Shown here: positions 1 to 9,068 of the stretch, in pieces
Position numbering within the stretch: position 1 is the stretch's first letter
Layout: every line of letters starts with the position of its first letter
Assembly: GCA_023379005.1 (NCBI GenBank)
Contig: JAMCTG010000004.1
Coordinates: 124,001-188,000, forward strand
Direction of reading: 5' to 3'
Length of the DNA: 64,000 bases
Source of the DNA: Candidatus Babelota bacterium
Lineage (GTDB): Bacteria > Babelota > Babeliae > Babelales > Babelaceae
Program-made: the position numbers and the translations under genes
The notes under the pieces: model-generated
Database searches by the model: none
Told to the model about the DNA's origin: nothing
Seen by the model: only the letters and a program-made list of their open reading frames with translations

Positions 1-2
1 AT

Positions 3-269
3 AACAAATCTGAAAATTTATGTCAGGATCTCTTAAAATCGACAGACAAGTTAATCCAAATTCAAGCTAAAATGCAATTAGTTGAAATATACTTGTGGTA
101 TAAATTTAATAATGAAAAAGCTCATAAATTATTAAAAGAAATTTCAAAACAAAAACAGTTTCCTGAACTGAAAAAAAAGGCCGATGATCTTTTAAAATCG
201 TTATCAGACAATACACAATATATTATAGACGACTATTTTTCGAATGATGAAACAGAAAATTTAATATAA
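3..269 (+). CDS. Unknown protein, C-terminal part (5' end outside window)
   Basis: The reading frame is open back to the window edge, so the ATG at 72 is probably internal and this is the tail of a longer gene. The visible 88 residues are Lys-, Leu- and Gln-rich and predicted helical. The similar phrases QDLLKS and DDLLKS about 55 residues apart hint at a helical repeat such as TPR, but no family is recognised. It ends in TAA 67 bases before the next gene, in the same direction. Confidence 0.55.
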   Translation, partial: NKSENLCQDLLKSTDKLIQIQAKMQLVEIYLWYKFNNEKAHKLLKEISKQKQFPELKKKADDLLKSLSDNTQYIIDDYFSNDETENLI

Positions 270-336
270 ATCTTGAAAATAATAAAAACTTATAGATAAG
301 ATAATTTTGATGTTTAACTTGTATTAAGGAGTGATT

Positions 337-552
337 ATGAAAAAACTATTCTCTAGTTTGATTGCAGCATTACTAATAATTTTACCTTCATGTAGCTGGT
401 GGTGTTGTCAGGACAGATGCCAAAGATGTACAGAATGTGGTGAAGCAAAACCTGTTCGCCATAAAAGCCTTGCTGGTGTAAAAGGAAAAGAAGTAACTAG
501 AAAAGTAGTCCCACCTTCAAATGAACCACCTGCTTCGCAAAGGATGATGTAA
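337..552 (+). CDS. Small cysteine-rich lipoprotein
   Basis: A 71-residue protein with a hydrophobic signal and an LPSC lipobox (Cys19). The mature part begins with a dense Trp/Cys patch (CSWWCC, then CQRCTECG) and ends in a Pro-rich tail. The ATG at 337 is chosen because AAGGAG at 326-331 precedes it; an in-frame GTG at 331 overlaps that ribosome-binding site and is unlikely. It resembles the next gene in layout (signal, Cys cluster, CxxCG), so the two are probably paralogues. The paired cysteines could bind metal or form disulfides; function unknown. Confidence 0.7.
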   Translation: MKKLFSSLIAALLIILPSCSWWCCQDRCQRCTECGEAKPVRHKSLAGVKGKEVTRKVVPPSNEPPASQRMM

Positions 553-582
553 TAACATCTAAAATCTGATTTTAGGATTTTT

Positions 583-792
583 ATGTTTAAAAAAATTAAA
601 TTTGCACTCTTAAGCCTTATTCTTTTATCTGTTTCCTCTTGTTGTTGCTGGCGTCGTGAATACAGCCATTATTCTTCTGGAACACCTTGCAAAAAGTGCG
701 GGCGGATAGTAAGGCAAAAACGCACAAAATTAAGAGGTTATAAAACTACAGATAAAATGCCAATAACTACTTATCAAAGTGCAATTTATTAA
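583..792 (+). CDS. Small cysteine-rich lipoprotein, paralogue of the preceding gene
   Basis: A 69-residue protein with a signal peptide ending in a VSSC lipobox (Cys20), giving a mature N-terminus of three adjacent cysteines and a tryptophan. A single CKKCGR knuckle follows, then a basic tail. AGGA lies just upstream of the ATG. It follows 337-552 at a 30-base gap and ends directly before a strong bidirectional hairpin terminator, so the pair likely forms one transcript. A short Cys-rich exported protein of unknown role. Confidence 0.7.
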   Translation: MFKKIKFALLSLILLSVSSCCCWRREYSHYSSGTPCKKCGRIVRQKRTKLRGYKTTDKMPITTYQSAIY

Positions 793-795
793 ATA

Positions 796-837
796 AATTA
801 CGGGTCGATATTAGTCAAAATTATTCGACCCGTAATT
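796..837. terminator. Bidirectional intrinsic terminator
   Basis: A perfect 13-bp inverted repeat (796-808 with 825-837, core ACGGGTCGA) with T-rich flanks on both sides. It separates the plus-strand lipoprotein genes from convergent cmk. The cmk stop lies in the loop, so one arm also encodes the last residues of Cmk. Confidence 0.85.
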
Positions 838-1494
838 TTTTAAAACTTCTATTAAAGTTTCTTGTAAATTTAAAAATGAATTATCAATTATAATAGCTTC
901 CTTTGCAGGAATGCATGGAGAAATTTCTCGTTTAGTATCTCTTGTATCTCGCTGGTCAATAGTCAGCATCGCTTCTTGCAAACTAAAATTATTACCTTTT
1001 AACATTTGATCTTTTTGCCAACGTTGAGCTCTTACCTCTAATGATGCTGTTAAAAAAAATTTATGGTGTGCATTGGGAAAAACTACTGTACCACAATCTC
1101 TTCCTTCTGCTACTAAACTATTTTTTTTAGCTAAATTTCTTTGAAAATCTAAAAGTAATAGTCTAACTATGGGCAATTTGCTGATAGATGAAGAATATTT
1201 ATCAATCTCAGGTGTTTTTAAAAATTTAGTAATATCATTATTATCAAAAATAATTTTAACTTTAGATTTTGGATCATATTCATAAAGAAATTTATTTGAG
1301 TCCAAAATTTCTTTTAATAAATCCTGAGAATAATTTTGAACTTCATTTTCATGAATTTTTTTTTGCATCAAAATATATGAAAGTCCACGATACAAAAAAC
1401 CAGAATTTAAATAATAAAAAGATAATTGTTCAGAAACTAATTGCGCCAAAGTGGATTTTCCACTGGCTGTTGGTCCATCAATTGTTATAATCAT
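811..1494 (-). CDS. cmk: Cytidylate kinase
   Basis: Phosphorylates CMP and dCMP with ATP in the cytoplasm. The 227-residue product starts MIITIDGPTASGKST, with the P-loop at about residues 7-15, and contains the family signature EGRDCGTVVFPNA and an Arg-rich lid (RDTRDTKR). The ATG at 1494 overlaps the recJ TGA as ATGA; an upstream in-frame start would push the protein into recJ and add residues before the P-loop that the family lacks. Last gene of the lysS-recJ-cmk run, probably translationally coupled. Its C-terminal codons lie inside the terminator hairpin. Confidence 0.93.
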   Translation of the reverse strand: MIITIDGPTASGKSTLAQLVSEQLSFYYLNSGFLYRGLSYILMQKKIHENEVQNYSQDLLKEILDSNKFLYEYDPKSKVKIIFDNNDITKFLKTPEIDKYSSSISKLPIVRLLLLDFQRNLAKKNSLVAEGRDCGTVVFPNAHHKFFLTASLEVRAQRWQKDQMLKGNNFSLQEAMLTIDQRDTRDTKREISPCIPAKEAIIIDNSFLNLQETLIEVLKNYGSNNFD

Positions 1495-3212
1495 AATATA
1501 TCTATCCCCTGCAACTCTACAGAAATTCGACCATTCCAATAATTTTGAGATACATATCCAGCAAATGTTAATTGATTATCTTGAAATCTCATATTTTGAA
1601 GCTTTTCATATAAATCAGGTCTGCTGAAAAATATTAAAGGTTTTATAATACCATCTTGAAAAATTGTACATTTAACATGCGCATCTTTTAAAAGAACCGG
1701 CGTATCAATAATACTTACATCTTTTACAAAAAAAGTAGGCTGATGATTTTCACATCCAAATGGTTCAAGATGCTGCATATCTTCTACTAATTTTTTATTT
1801 GCTTCTGGCAATATCAATTGCGCATCTATTAATAACTTATTTTTAAAATCATAATCTGGTGCTATTTTTTTAAAAAATTCAAACATTCTTTCTTTAAATT
1901 TTTCCAAATTTTCAATATGCATTGAAAGACCTGCAGCCATAGCGTGTCCTCCAAAATTATTCAAAAGATCAGAACAACTTTCTAATGCTTGAAAAATATT
2001 AAATTCAGAAATAGATCTGCATGAACCTTTTAAAATTTTATTATCACAAAGTGTTAAAACAATAGCTGGCCTTGCATAAGTTCCCATCAGGCGAGATGCT
2101 GCCAATCCAATTACACCCGCCTGCCAACTACCGACAGCAATTATTATTGGTTCTTGATCAATATTAATTTCTTTATTTTGTATTTTTTGGTCAATTTCCT
2201 GAATAATTTTTTTCTCTATAGATTTTCTAGCTTCATTTAATTCTTTTAATACGATCCCAGTTCTACGTACTTCTTTTTCATCATCTGCCAATAAAAAAGA
2301 AACTGCTTGACGTGGATCTTCTAATCTACCCAAGGCATTAATTTGTGGCGCTAAAAAAAAACCAATATCTCCTGCTGTCAGATCTGGTTTTGTCACACGA
2401 GCATTTTCTCTTAAAACATTTAATGAAAGACTTTCAGATTTATTAATATAAGAAAGACAATACCTTACCCAAAATCTATTTTCACCTGTAAGTGGCACAA
2501 CATCTGCAACTGTTCCAAGCATTAAAAGCTCAAAAACTTTATTTGGTAATTTTTTTCCCAGTTTTTCATAAATTAAAGAAATTAATTTAAAAGTAACACC
2601 GACTCCAGCCAATTTTTTATAAGGATAAGCACAATCTATTTGATAAGGATCTATAACAGCAAATGCTTCTGGCAAATGATCATGAGGTCTATGATGATCT
2701 GTGATGATTAAATCGATTCCTAATTTTTTTGCTTCCAATGCTGGTTCAAATGCGGTAATTCCATTGTCTACCGTAATAAGAACTTTATATTTATTTAAAG
2801 CAGCTCTTCTTACAGTTTTTACAGATAATCCATAACCATCATGCACACGATGTGGCAAAAAAAAATTAACTTGTGCGCCAAGTGGCAATAAACATGTCAT
2901 CATCATGGCAGAAGATGTAATTCCATCAACATCATAATCGCCACAAATTAAAATTTTTTCATTATTTTTAATTGCAGAAATAATGCGCTCAACTGCTTTT
3001 TGGCAATCTTTCAATAAAGATGGATGATGTACATCTTTTTCCAATGTGCTTGATAAAAAATTTTCAAAATCTGAATAATTTTTGCACCCACGAGAAAATA
3101 ATGTCTGAACAACTGGAAATGAAAGATTAAATTTACCTGAAAATTCTGCTACTAAATTTGAATTAAATTCAGGCATTTTCCAAATATATTTTACACCAGT
3201 TAACGTATTCAT
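1491..3212 (-). CDS. recJ: Single-stranded-DNA-specific exonuclease RecJ
   Basis: A 5'-3' exonuclease of recombination and mismatch repair. The 573-residue protein has the DHH-superfamily motifs: DYDVDG at 92-97, TVDNG near 147, DHH at 171-173, and the DHHA1 motif GGHAMAAGLSM, followed by an OB-fold C-terminus. Length is normal for RecJ. The ATG at 3212 shares one base with the lysS TAA (TAATG) and its TGA overlaps the cmk ATG, so translation of all three is likely coupled. Confidence 0.95.
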   Translation of the reverse strand: MNTLTGVKYIWKMPEFNSNLVAEFSGKFNLSFPVVQTLFSRGCKNYSDFENFLSSTLEKDVHHPSLLKDCQKAVERIISAIKNNEKILICGDYDVDGITSSAMMMTCLLPLGAQVNFFLPHRVHDGYGLSVKTVRRAALNKYKVLITVDNGITAFEPALEAKKLGIDLIITDHHRPHDHLPEAFAVIDPYQIDCAYPYKKLAGVGVTFKLISLIYEKLGKKLPNKVFELLMLGTVADVVPLTGENRFWVRYCLSYINKSESLSLNVLRENARVTKPDLTAGDIGFFLAPQINALGRLEDPRQAVSFLLADDEKEVRRTGIVLKELNEARKSIEKKIIQEIDQKIQNKEINIDQEPIIIAVGSWQAGVIGLAASRLMGTYARPAIVLTLCDNKILKGSCRSISEFNIFQALESCSDLLNNFGGHAMAAGLSMHIENLEKFKERMFEFFKKIAPDYDFKNKLLIDAQLILPEANKKLVEDMQHLEPFGCENHQPTFFVKDVSIIDTPVLLKDAHVKCTIFQDGIIKPLIFFSRPDLYEKLQNMRFQDNQLTFAGYVSQNYWNGRISVELQGIDIL

Positions 3213-5485
3213 TATTCAGCTTGTTTTTTTAATGCTGGAAATAATATCACATCTTTAATTGACGTTGTATTGGTCAGCAACATTACTAAACGATCAATCC
3301 CAATTCCAACACCAACAGTTGGGGGAAGTCCATATTCTAATGCTTTTACATAATCAGCATCATATTGATGTGCTTCTTGGTCACCAGCTTCATATGCCTT
3401 GACCTGGTCATGAAATCTTTGTGCTTGGTCAAACGGATCATTAAGCTCATTAAAGCCATTACTTATTTCCATTCCTGCAATAAACAATTCAAATCTTGCA
3501 GCATACGCTTTATTTCTTGGATCTCTCTTGGCTAGTGGCGAAATTTCAATAGGATAATCTAAAATAAAAGTTGGTTGAATAAGTCTTTTTTCAACAAGTT
3601 CTTCAAAAAGAGCAAATAATCTTTGACCTTCAGAAGCATTAGGATTTTCCAATACCACATTATGTTTTGTAAGAATTTTATCTAATTCTTTACCTTCTAA
3701 TTGAGTTAATGGAATATCAGCATATTGCATTATAGATTCTTTTAAAGTCAGACGTTGAAATGGTTTTGAAAAATCTAATTTATATTGTCCAAAATCTATA
3801 ACTGATTGCCCGACAACTTTTTCCACCATATCTCTAATTAAATTTTCTACAAGATTCATGGCGTAATTATAATCTTCATGCGCCATATAAAATTCGACCA
3901 TTGTAAATTCAGGATTGTGTCTTGTTGAAACACCTTCATTTCTGAAAGATCTATTTATTTCAAATACTCTTTCAAACCCACCAATTACTAATCTTTTTAA
4001 ATATAATTCTGGAGCAATACGCAAATAAAAATTCATATCAAGAGCATTATGATGAGTCACAAATGGTCGCGCAGCAGCTCCACCTGCAATAGGATGAAGC
4101 ATGGGTGTTTCAACTTCTACAAATTCATGAGAATTTAAAAATGATCTTATAGAACCAATAATTTTTGATCTTTTTTTGAATCTATCTCTAGTATCTTCGC
4201 TTGAAATTAAATCTAAATATCTTTGGCGATATTTAATTTCTATATCAGAAATTCCATGAAATTTTTCTGGCAGTGGATATAAACATTTGCTTAAAAGATC
4301 AAACTTTTGAACATTTAATGTAATTTCTCCAGTTTTTGTTTTGAAAACTGTGCCATCGCACCAAATAATATCACCAATATCAATTAGTTCTTGTAGAATT
4401 TTAAATTGCTCAGCACCAATATGATCTGATTTTAAATAAACCTGAATTTTGCCAGATCTATCTTGTATTGTTGCAAATGCAGCTTTTCCATGCACACGAA
4501 TTGCTAAAATTCTTCCAGCTATAGAATAATGTTTTTCAACTCCCTCTTTATATTCATCTATCACTTGCTGACATGTTGCAGTTACAGGATGCATAGCAGG
4601 CCAAGGATCAATACCAAGTTCTTTCAAACGAGCAATTTTTTCAATTCTGATTTCATGTTCACGAGGCAAATGAGTTTGCGAATGTTGTTCTAAATCACTT
4701 CGCTCAGCCAATTTATACATGTCCCAAGCGCGACCAGATAATTTTTTATGGGGTTGCAACAAAAGATATTTTCCATTTTTTTTCAAAATTGCTTCATTTT
4801 TTTGTTCATCTAAAATTGCGGTAGAAACAGTGCCATCACAAAATAAATGAATCATTGCAGCAAGTTCAAACACAGCATCTTCTAACATTTGTGGATCTGC
4901 TGGCGGCAATGCCTCGATCATGAAAATTGCATTTTTTGTATCTTGAGTTAATTTAACTCGATCTGCTTCTTTCCAATTCCAACGTCTGCAAGTTGCGCCA
5001 AGTTCATCTTTATAAATTATCTCACCGGACATTGGTACAGATTCTTTTTGTTCGCCAAGTAATTTTACTGCCTGTTCATTTGCAGTTGCTTTTGCAAGAT
5101 CAATATCACCTTGGATTTTATCCAAATCTTGTCCACCACTTGGCAAAACATATTTTAATGAAACAATATTATATAAATCGACCAGAGTATTTATAGATTT
5201 AATAGATTGGCCTTTTGAAATTCTTGTCAACATATTTTCAATTGAAGACAAGTAATCTTTAGGATTTGTTCCAAACTTTTTATAAGCATTGCGCCAAGCA
5301 ATTAATTGGGAATGTTTTTCCAAAAAATCTTTATTAATTTTTTTTGAAATTTCTTGTTGAGTTTTTTCCAAAAGCTGCACAATATTGGAATTAATTTTTT
5401 TATTATCCACATTATGGACTACAACAAGACCAAGTTTAAATCCGGGAAAATCTCTAAAAATTTCAGGCGCAATTTTAAATAACAT
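3212..5485 (-). CDS. lysS: Lysyl-tRNA synthetase (class II) with N-terminal B3/4 domain
   Basis: Charges tRNA-Lys. The 757-residue chain is about 260 longer than ordinary bacterial LysRS. Residues 1 to about 235 match the B3/4 domain best known as the editing domain of PheRS beta and as free-standing proteins: AWRNAYKKFG (63-72), SLKYVLPSGGQDLD (109-122), CRRWNW (166-171). From about residue 275 a full LysRS follows: RLKELGIDPWPA, an OB-fold, motif 2 around RNEGVSTRHNPEFTMVEFY, and motif 3 GVGIGIDRL near the C-terminus. The fusion implies editing or tRNA binding in cis; that role is inferred. No stop or internal start separates the halves. Confidence 0.93.
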   Translation of the reverse strand: MLFKIAPEIFRDFPGFKLGLVVVHNVDNKKINSNIVQLLEKTQQEISKKINKDFLEKHSQLIAWRNAYKKFGTNPKDYLSSIENMLTRISKGQSIKSINTLVDLYNIVSLKYVLPSGGQDLDKIQGDIDLAKATANEQAVKLLGEQKESVPMSGEIIYKDELGATCRRWNWKEADRVKLTQDTKNAIFMIEALPPADPQMLEDAVFELAAMIHLFCDGTVSTAILDEQKNEAILKKNGKYLLLQPHKKLSGRAWDMYKLAERSDLEQHSQTHLPREHEIRIEKIARLKELGIDPWPAMHPVTATCQQVIDEYKEGVEKHYSIAGRILAIRVHGKAAFATIQDRSGKIQVYLKSDHIGAEQFKILQELIDIGDIIWCDGTVFKTKTGEITLNVQKFDLLSKCLYPLPEKFHGISDIEIKYRQRYLDLISSEDTRDRFKKRSKIIGSIRSFLNSHEFVEVETPMLHPIAGGAAARPFVTHHNALDMNFYLRIAPELYLKRLVIGGFERVFEINRSFRNEGVSTRHNPEFTMVEFYMAHEDYNYAMNLVENLIRDMVEKVVGQSVIDFGQYKLDFSKPFQRLTLKESIMQYADIPLTQLEGKELDKILTKHNVVLENPNASEGQRLFALFEELVEKRLIQPTFILDYPIEISPLAKRDPRNKAYAARFELFIAGMEISNGFNELNDPFDQAQRFHDQVKAYEAGDQEAHQYDADYVKALEYGLPPTVGVGIGIDRLVMLLTNTTSIKDVILFPALKKQAE

Positions 5486-5570
5486 TTTTAAAATCCATAT
5501 ACAATAAAGTAATTTCTAGTTATTATAGCCCAAAAATGCTTATTTCACAAGGCAAAATACAAGTCCAAAG

Positions 5571-6296
5571 CTATCTCATACTAATAATTTTTTCATAATT
5601 TTTTTCTATATTTGGCCAGTCAACAACATCCCACCAAGCAACTATATAATCGGGCCTTTTGTTTTGATATTTCAAATAATAAGCATGCTCCCAAACATCA
5701 AGTCCCAAAATTGGTTCTAACCCTTGCTCAATTGGACTATCTTGATTTGAAGTTGACATAACTTGCAAACTTCCGTCATGATCCAGCACTAGCCATGCCC
5801 AACCACTTCCAAATTTTTTCTTAGCTTCACCATTAAACTTTTCTTTAAATTTTTCAAAACTATTAAAAGATTTTTCAATATCTTCTAATAGTTTTCCAGA
5901 TGGTTTTCCTCCACCATTTGGGCTCATATAAGTCCAAAATAATGAATGATTTAAATGACCGCCACCTTGGTTTATAATTTCCTGCCTCACATCTTTTGGC
6001 AAATCCTCAATATTTTCTAATAATTCTTTCAAAGTTTTTTGTTGATATTCAGGATTATTTTTTAAAAGTTCATTTAATTTATCAATATACGCTTGATGAT
6101 GTTTTGTGTGATGAATTTTCATAGTTAGTGCATCTATATGAGGTTCTAACGCATCATAATCATAACCGAGATTTGGCAATGAAAATGGATATTTTAGATC
6201 ATAAATATTTTGAGAATCTTTAAAATTTTCAATTTTATTATTACAACTAGGTAAAAAAATTAAATATAATAAAATCAATAACCAATTAAGCTTCAT
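5571..6296 (-). CDS. Exported lipoprotein superoxide dismutase (Fe/Mn family)
   Basis: Converts superoxide to peroxide and oxygen. A signal peptide ends in an LPSC lipobox (Cys18), followed by a linker and a complete Fe/Mn SOD from about residue 38. All metal ligands are present: His in MKIHHTKHH, His in GGHLNH, and Asp/His in [16 protein letters not shown] plus the STSNQDSP glutamine resemble E. coli SodA, suggesting Mn or cambialistic use. It sits 10 bases after a cytoplasmic paralogue in the same direction, so a tandem duplication with export of one copy is likely. Confidence 0.92.
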   Translation of the reverse strand: MKLNWLLILLYLIFLPSCNNKIENFKDSQNIYDLKYPFSLPNLGYDYDALEPHIDALTMKIHHTKHHQAYIDKLNELLKNNPEYQQKTLKELLENIEDLPKDVRQEIINQGGGHLNHSLFWTYMSPNGGGKPSGKLLEDIEKSFNSFEKFKEKFNGEAKKKFGSGWAWLVLDHDGSLQVMSTSNQDSPIEQGLEPILGLDVWEHAYYLKYQNKRPDYIVAWWDVVDWPNIEKNYEKIISMR

Positions 6297-6305
6297 TATT
6301 TTCCT

Positions 6306-6914
6306 TTAAATTTTTTCTCTGTAGTTCTCTTCTACTTGTTCCCAATTAATAACATGCCACCAAGCTGTAATATAATCTGGACGTCTATTTTGATATTTTA
6401 GATAATATGCATGTTCCCAAACGTCTAAACCTAAGATGGGAACAGCTTTTTCAGAAACCGGAGTATCTTGATTTGCTGTAGAATTAACAACTAATTTTCC
6501 ATTTTTATCTATCGATAACCATGCCCATCCACTTCCAAATCTTCCTTTAGCCGCGTTTGTAAATTGTTCTTTAAAATTTTCATAACTACCAAATGCTCTT
6601 TTTATTTCATCTTTTACTTTGCCAACCGGCTCGCCACCATCTTTTTTTAACATTTTCCAAAACATTGAATGGTTTAAATGTCCACCACCATTATTTCTGA
6701 TTGCGGTTCTTACAGATTCTGGCAAAGAATTAATATTCGATAATAATTCTATTAAGCTCATTTTATGCAACTCAGGATGATCTTTTATCGCTGAATTTAA
6801 ATTATCAATATATGCTTGATGATGTTTTGTGTAATGAATTTCCATTGTTTTAGCATCAATATATGGCTCTAGCGCATCATAAGAATAACCTAGTTGCGGC
6901 AAAGTAAAGATCAT
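6306..6914 (-). CDS. sodA: Superoxide dismutase, cytoplasmic (Mn type)
   Basis: A 202-residue Fe/Mn superoxide dismutase without a signal peptide. Ligands: His in MEIHYTKHH, His in GGHLNH, Asp and His in [15 protein letters not shown] and GGGHLNH match the E. coli Mn enzyme rather than the Fe enzyme. The ATG at 6914 follows AGGAG located in the end of the ftsB-like gene; a TTG one codon earlier is less likely. It is paralogous to the lipoprotein SOD directly downstream. Confidence 0.93.
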   Translation of the reverse strand: MIFTLPQLGYSYDALEPYIDAKTMEIHYTKHHQAYIDNLNSAIKDHPELHKMSLIELLSNINSLPESVRTAIRNNGGGHLNHSMFWKMLKKDGGEPVGKVKDEIKRAFGSYENFKEQFTNAAKGRFGSGWAWLSIDKNGKLVVNSTANQDTPVSEKAVPILGLDVWEHAYYLKYQNRRPDYITAWWHVINWEQVEENYREKI

Positions 6915-6922
6915 CAAAACTC

Positions 6923-7204
6923 CTAATTTAATAAATATATTTGATCATTTTTTTTTGCAAGCTGTAAATGTTCTCTTGCAATTTTTTCTTTATAGTATGG
7001 AAATTTTTTAAAGTCTTCAATCTCTATGGCAAGTAAATTTATATTTTCATTCAGTGAATTAATATTTTTTTCTAAATTTTGTTTTTCAATTTTTAAAGAT
7101 TTTATTTTTTTATATCCTTCATTACCAAAAAAGTAAAAAGAAAAAAATATTGTAATTTCAATAACAAAAAAAATCCTTAACGATAACTTTTTTACATCTA
7201 TCAT
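6923..7204 (-). CDS. FtsB/DivIC-family septum formation initiator
   Basis: A 93-residue bitopic membrane protein: a short N-terminal tail, one transmembrane helix (about residues 10-26), a Leu/Asn-rich coiled coil (about 33-65) and the family's C-terminal block ([18 protein letters not shown]). FtsB/DivIC proteins act at the division septum with FtsL and FtsQ/DivIB. It lies 9 bases after rapZ and just before the SOD pair. The family is clear from architecture; choosing between FtsB and DivIC is not possible here. Confidence 0.8.
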   Translation of the reverse strand: MIDVKKLSLRIFFVIEITIFFSFYFFGNEGYKKIKSLKIEKQNLEKNINSLNENINLLAIEIEDFKKFPYYKEKIAREHLQLAKKNDQIYLLN

Positions 7205-7213
7205 TTTGTCCCC

Positions 7214-8083
7214 TTATTTTTCATCGCTTTTTAAAATATCTCTATGTTTTACAAAAAATTTTACATTATTTATTTGCATGTTTGATAGTTCTTGCGCAAA
7301 AGCAACTGAACGATGTTTACCACCTGTGCAACCAATTGCAATGTTTACAAAAAATCTTCCTTCGTCATATGATCGAGTCAATGCAAAGTTAAAAAAATCT
7401 TTAATTTTAGAAAAATATTGTTGAACAGTTTCTTGTTCAAATAAATATTTTTTAATTCGTAAATCTCTACCATCAAAATTTTTTAAATCTTGAATAAAAT
7501 ATGGGTTTGGCAAGGATCTTACATCGAAAACAAAATTACTTTCTGAAGGAACTCCGTATTTAAAACCAAATGAAGTTAAAGTTACAACCATTAATTGTTT
7601 ATGCTCTGTACTTTTAGAAAAAGTTTCCAGAATAAGTTGCCTTAGTTGATGAATATTCAATTCATCTGTATTTAATTTAATATCGGCTAACTTTTCAATT
7701 TTTCTAAAAAGTTTTTTTTCTTTTTCGATTGCTTGGTGAATATCTAAATTATTTTGTAGAGGATGTTTTCTTCTGGTTTCTTGAAATCTTTTTAAAATAA
7801 TATTTGTGCTTGAACTTAAAAAAAGAATTTTTACTCTAAAATTGGAATTTTGTTTTAATTCTTCTAAACGAATTGCCAAATTATCCATGTTTTTAACACC
7901 GCGAATATCCATTCCTATCGCAACTTTTTTATTTTCTGAAGCAATCGACAAGAAAGAAGACATCAATTGCAGAGGTAAATTATCTATGCAAAAAAAGTCG
8001 TAATCTTCCAATGCGCGCAAAACAGAACTTTTCCCCGCGCCAGAATAACCAGTGATAATTAAGATCTCAGTAAATTGGCTCAT
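7214..8083 (-). CDS. rapZ: RapZ/YvcJ-family nucleotide-binding protein
   Basis: A 289-residue P-loop protein close to the usual family length. Seen: Walker A GYSGAGKS near the N-terminus, CIDNLP, and the diagnostic C-terminal block IGCTGGKHRSV. In E. coli RapZ directs RNase E to GlmZ and so controls glmS; in other phyla (YvcJ) the role is less defined. It heads the rapZ-ftsB-sod-sod group. A glmS gene is in this window but not linked, so a regulatory tie is only a possibility. Confidence 0.93.
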   Translation of the reverse strand: MSQFTEILIITGYSGAGKSSVLRALEDYDFFCIDNLPLQLMSSFLSIASENKKVAIGMDIRGVKNMDNLAIRLEELKQNSNFRVKILFLSSSTNIILKRFQETRRKHPLQNNLDIHQAIEKEKKLFRKIEKLADIKLNTDELNIHQLRQLILETFSKSTEHKQLMVVTLTSFGFKYGVPSESNFVFDVRSLPNPYFIQDLKNFDGRDLRIKKYLFEQETVQQYFSKIKDFFNFALTRSYDEGRFFVNIAIGCTGGKHRSVAFAQELSNMQINNVKFFVKHRDILKSDEK

Positions 8084-8164
8084 AAAAAAACAAAAATTAT
8101 TTACAATATTTATAATTTTAAGTAATTTGCATTAGTAACGTCAACCAAAAAACAAATATTAATT

Positions 8165-9049
8165 ATGTTATTTTTAATTTTTCTTAATATTTTATATGCA
8201 AGCACATTTACGTTGAGCAAAATATTATTAAAATATGGCCAACCAGTTTTTTTAACTGCTGCTAGAATGCTTCTAAGTGGTGCTACATTACTTTTATTTC
8301 ACTACATAATTGCAAAAAAAGATTTTAAAAATGTTCGATTAAAGAAAAAAGATTTATGGCCCTTATTACAAATAATTTTCTTTGGAAATTTCATTTCTTA
8401 TGTATTTGAATTTATAGCTTTAAAAGATATGCCATCTTTAAAAGTTGCTTTTTTGTACAATCTAACGCCATTTGTTATGGCTATCATTTCTTATATCTAC
8501 CTAAAAGAAAAAATTTCACTCAAAAAATGGTTAGGACTTATTATAAGTATTGTTGGGTGCATTCCAATTTTAATTGAACAATCCCCAAGTGAAGAATTAG
8601 TTTCTGGTCTTTTATTTATCTCTTGGTCAGAACTTATATTAATTGCCGGTATTGTTGCTTATGCATACAGCTGGCAAACAATGAGAAAATTAATTCACTA
8701 TGAAGATCAATCCCCAATTATTGTAAATTATCTTACAATGATTGGCGGTGGTTTAATTGCATTACCTTTAGGTTGGTATTTTGAAGGAATTTTTCCAGTA
8801 AATAATGTAATGGAATTGGCTTTCTGGTTAACAATTATGATAATTGTCAGCAATATAGTTTTCTATTATTTCTATGGCTCATTACTAAAAAAATATTCAG
8901 CAACTTTTATATCATTAACAACTTTAAGTTGTCCAATTATAACGGCTTTTTTTGGAGTGCTTTTTTTAGGCGAGAAAATTACTTATGCATTTATTTTTGC
9001 TAACGTTTTAGTTTTTGCTGGCCTTTATCTTTATTACACTGAAGAATAA
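8165..9049 (+). CDS. EamA/DMT-superfamily transporter
   Basis: A 294-residue integral membrane protein with about ten hydrophobic helices in two similar halves, as in drug/metabolite transporters. The end of the first half (KVAFLYNLTPFVMAIISY, then LKEKISLKKW) and of the second (ATFISLTTLSCPIITAFFG, then LGEKITYAF) are the typical paired EamA motifs. Substrate cannot be inferred. It is divergent from rapZ across 81 bases and lacks a clear Shine-Dalgarno, so it may be translated from a near-leaderless message. Confidence 0.88.
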   Translation: MLFLIFLNILYASTFTLSKILLKYGQPVFLTAARMLLSGATLLLFHYIIAKKDFKNVRLKKKDLWPLLQIIFFGNFISYVFEFIALKDMPSLKVAFLYNLTPFVMAIISYIYLKEKISLKKWLGLIISIVGCIPILIEQSPSEELVSGLLFISWSELILIAGIVAYAYSWQTMRKLIHYEDQSPIIVNYLTMIGGGLIALPLGWYFEGIFPVNNVMELAFWLTIMIIVSNIVFYYFYGSLLKKYSATFISLTTLSCPIITAFFGVLFLGEKITYAFIFANVLVFAGLYLYYTEE

Positions 9050-9068
9050 TTTAAAAAAAGGAGATGTA

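Noticed and set aside
72-269. Complete small gene starting at ATG 72
   Set aside because: The frame is open to the window edge without a stop and no ribosome-binding site precedes the ATG, so it is treated as the end of a longer gene.
7806-8003. Plus-strand frame opposite rapZ
   Set aside because: Shadow of the rapZ coding sequence; no homology or initiation signals.
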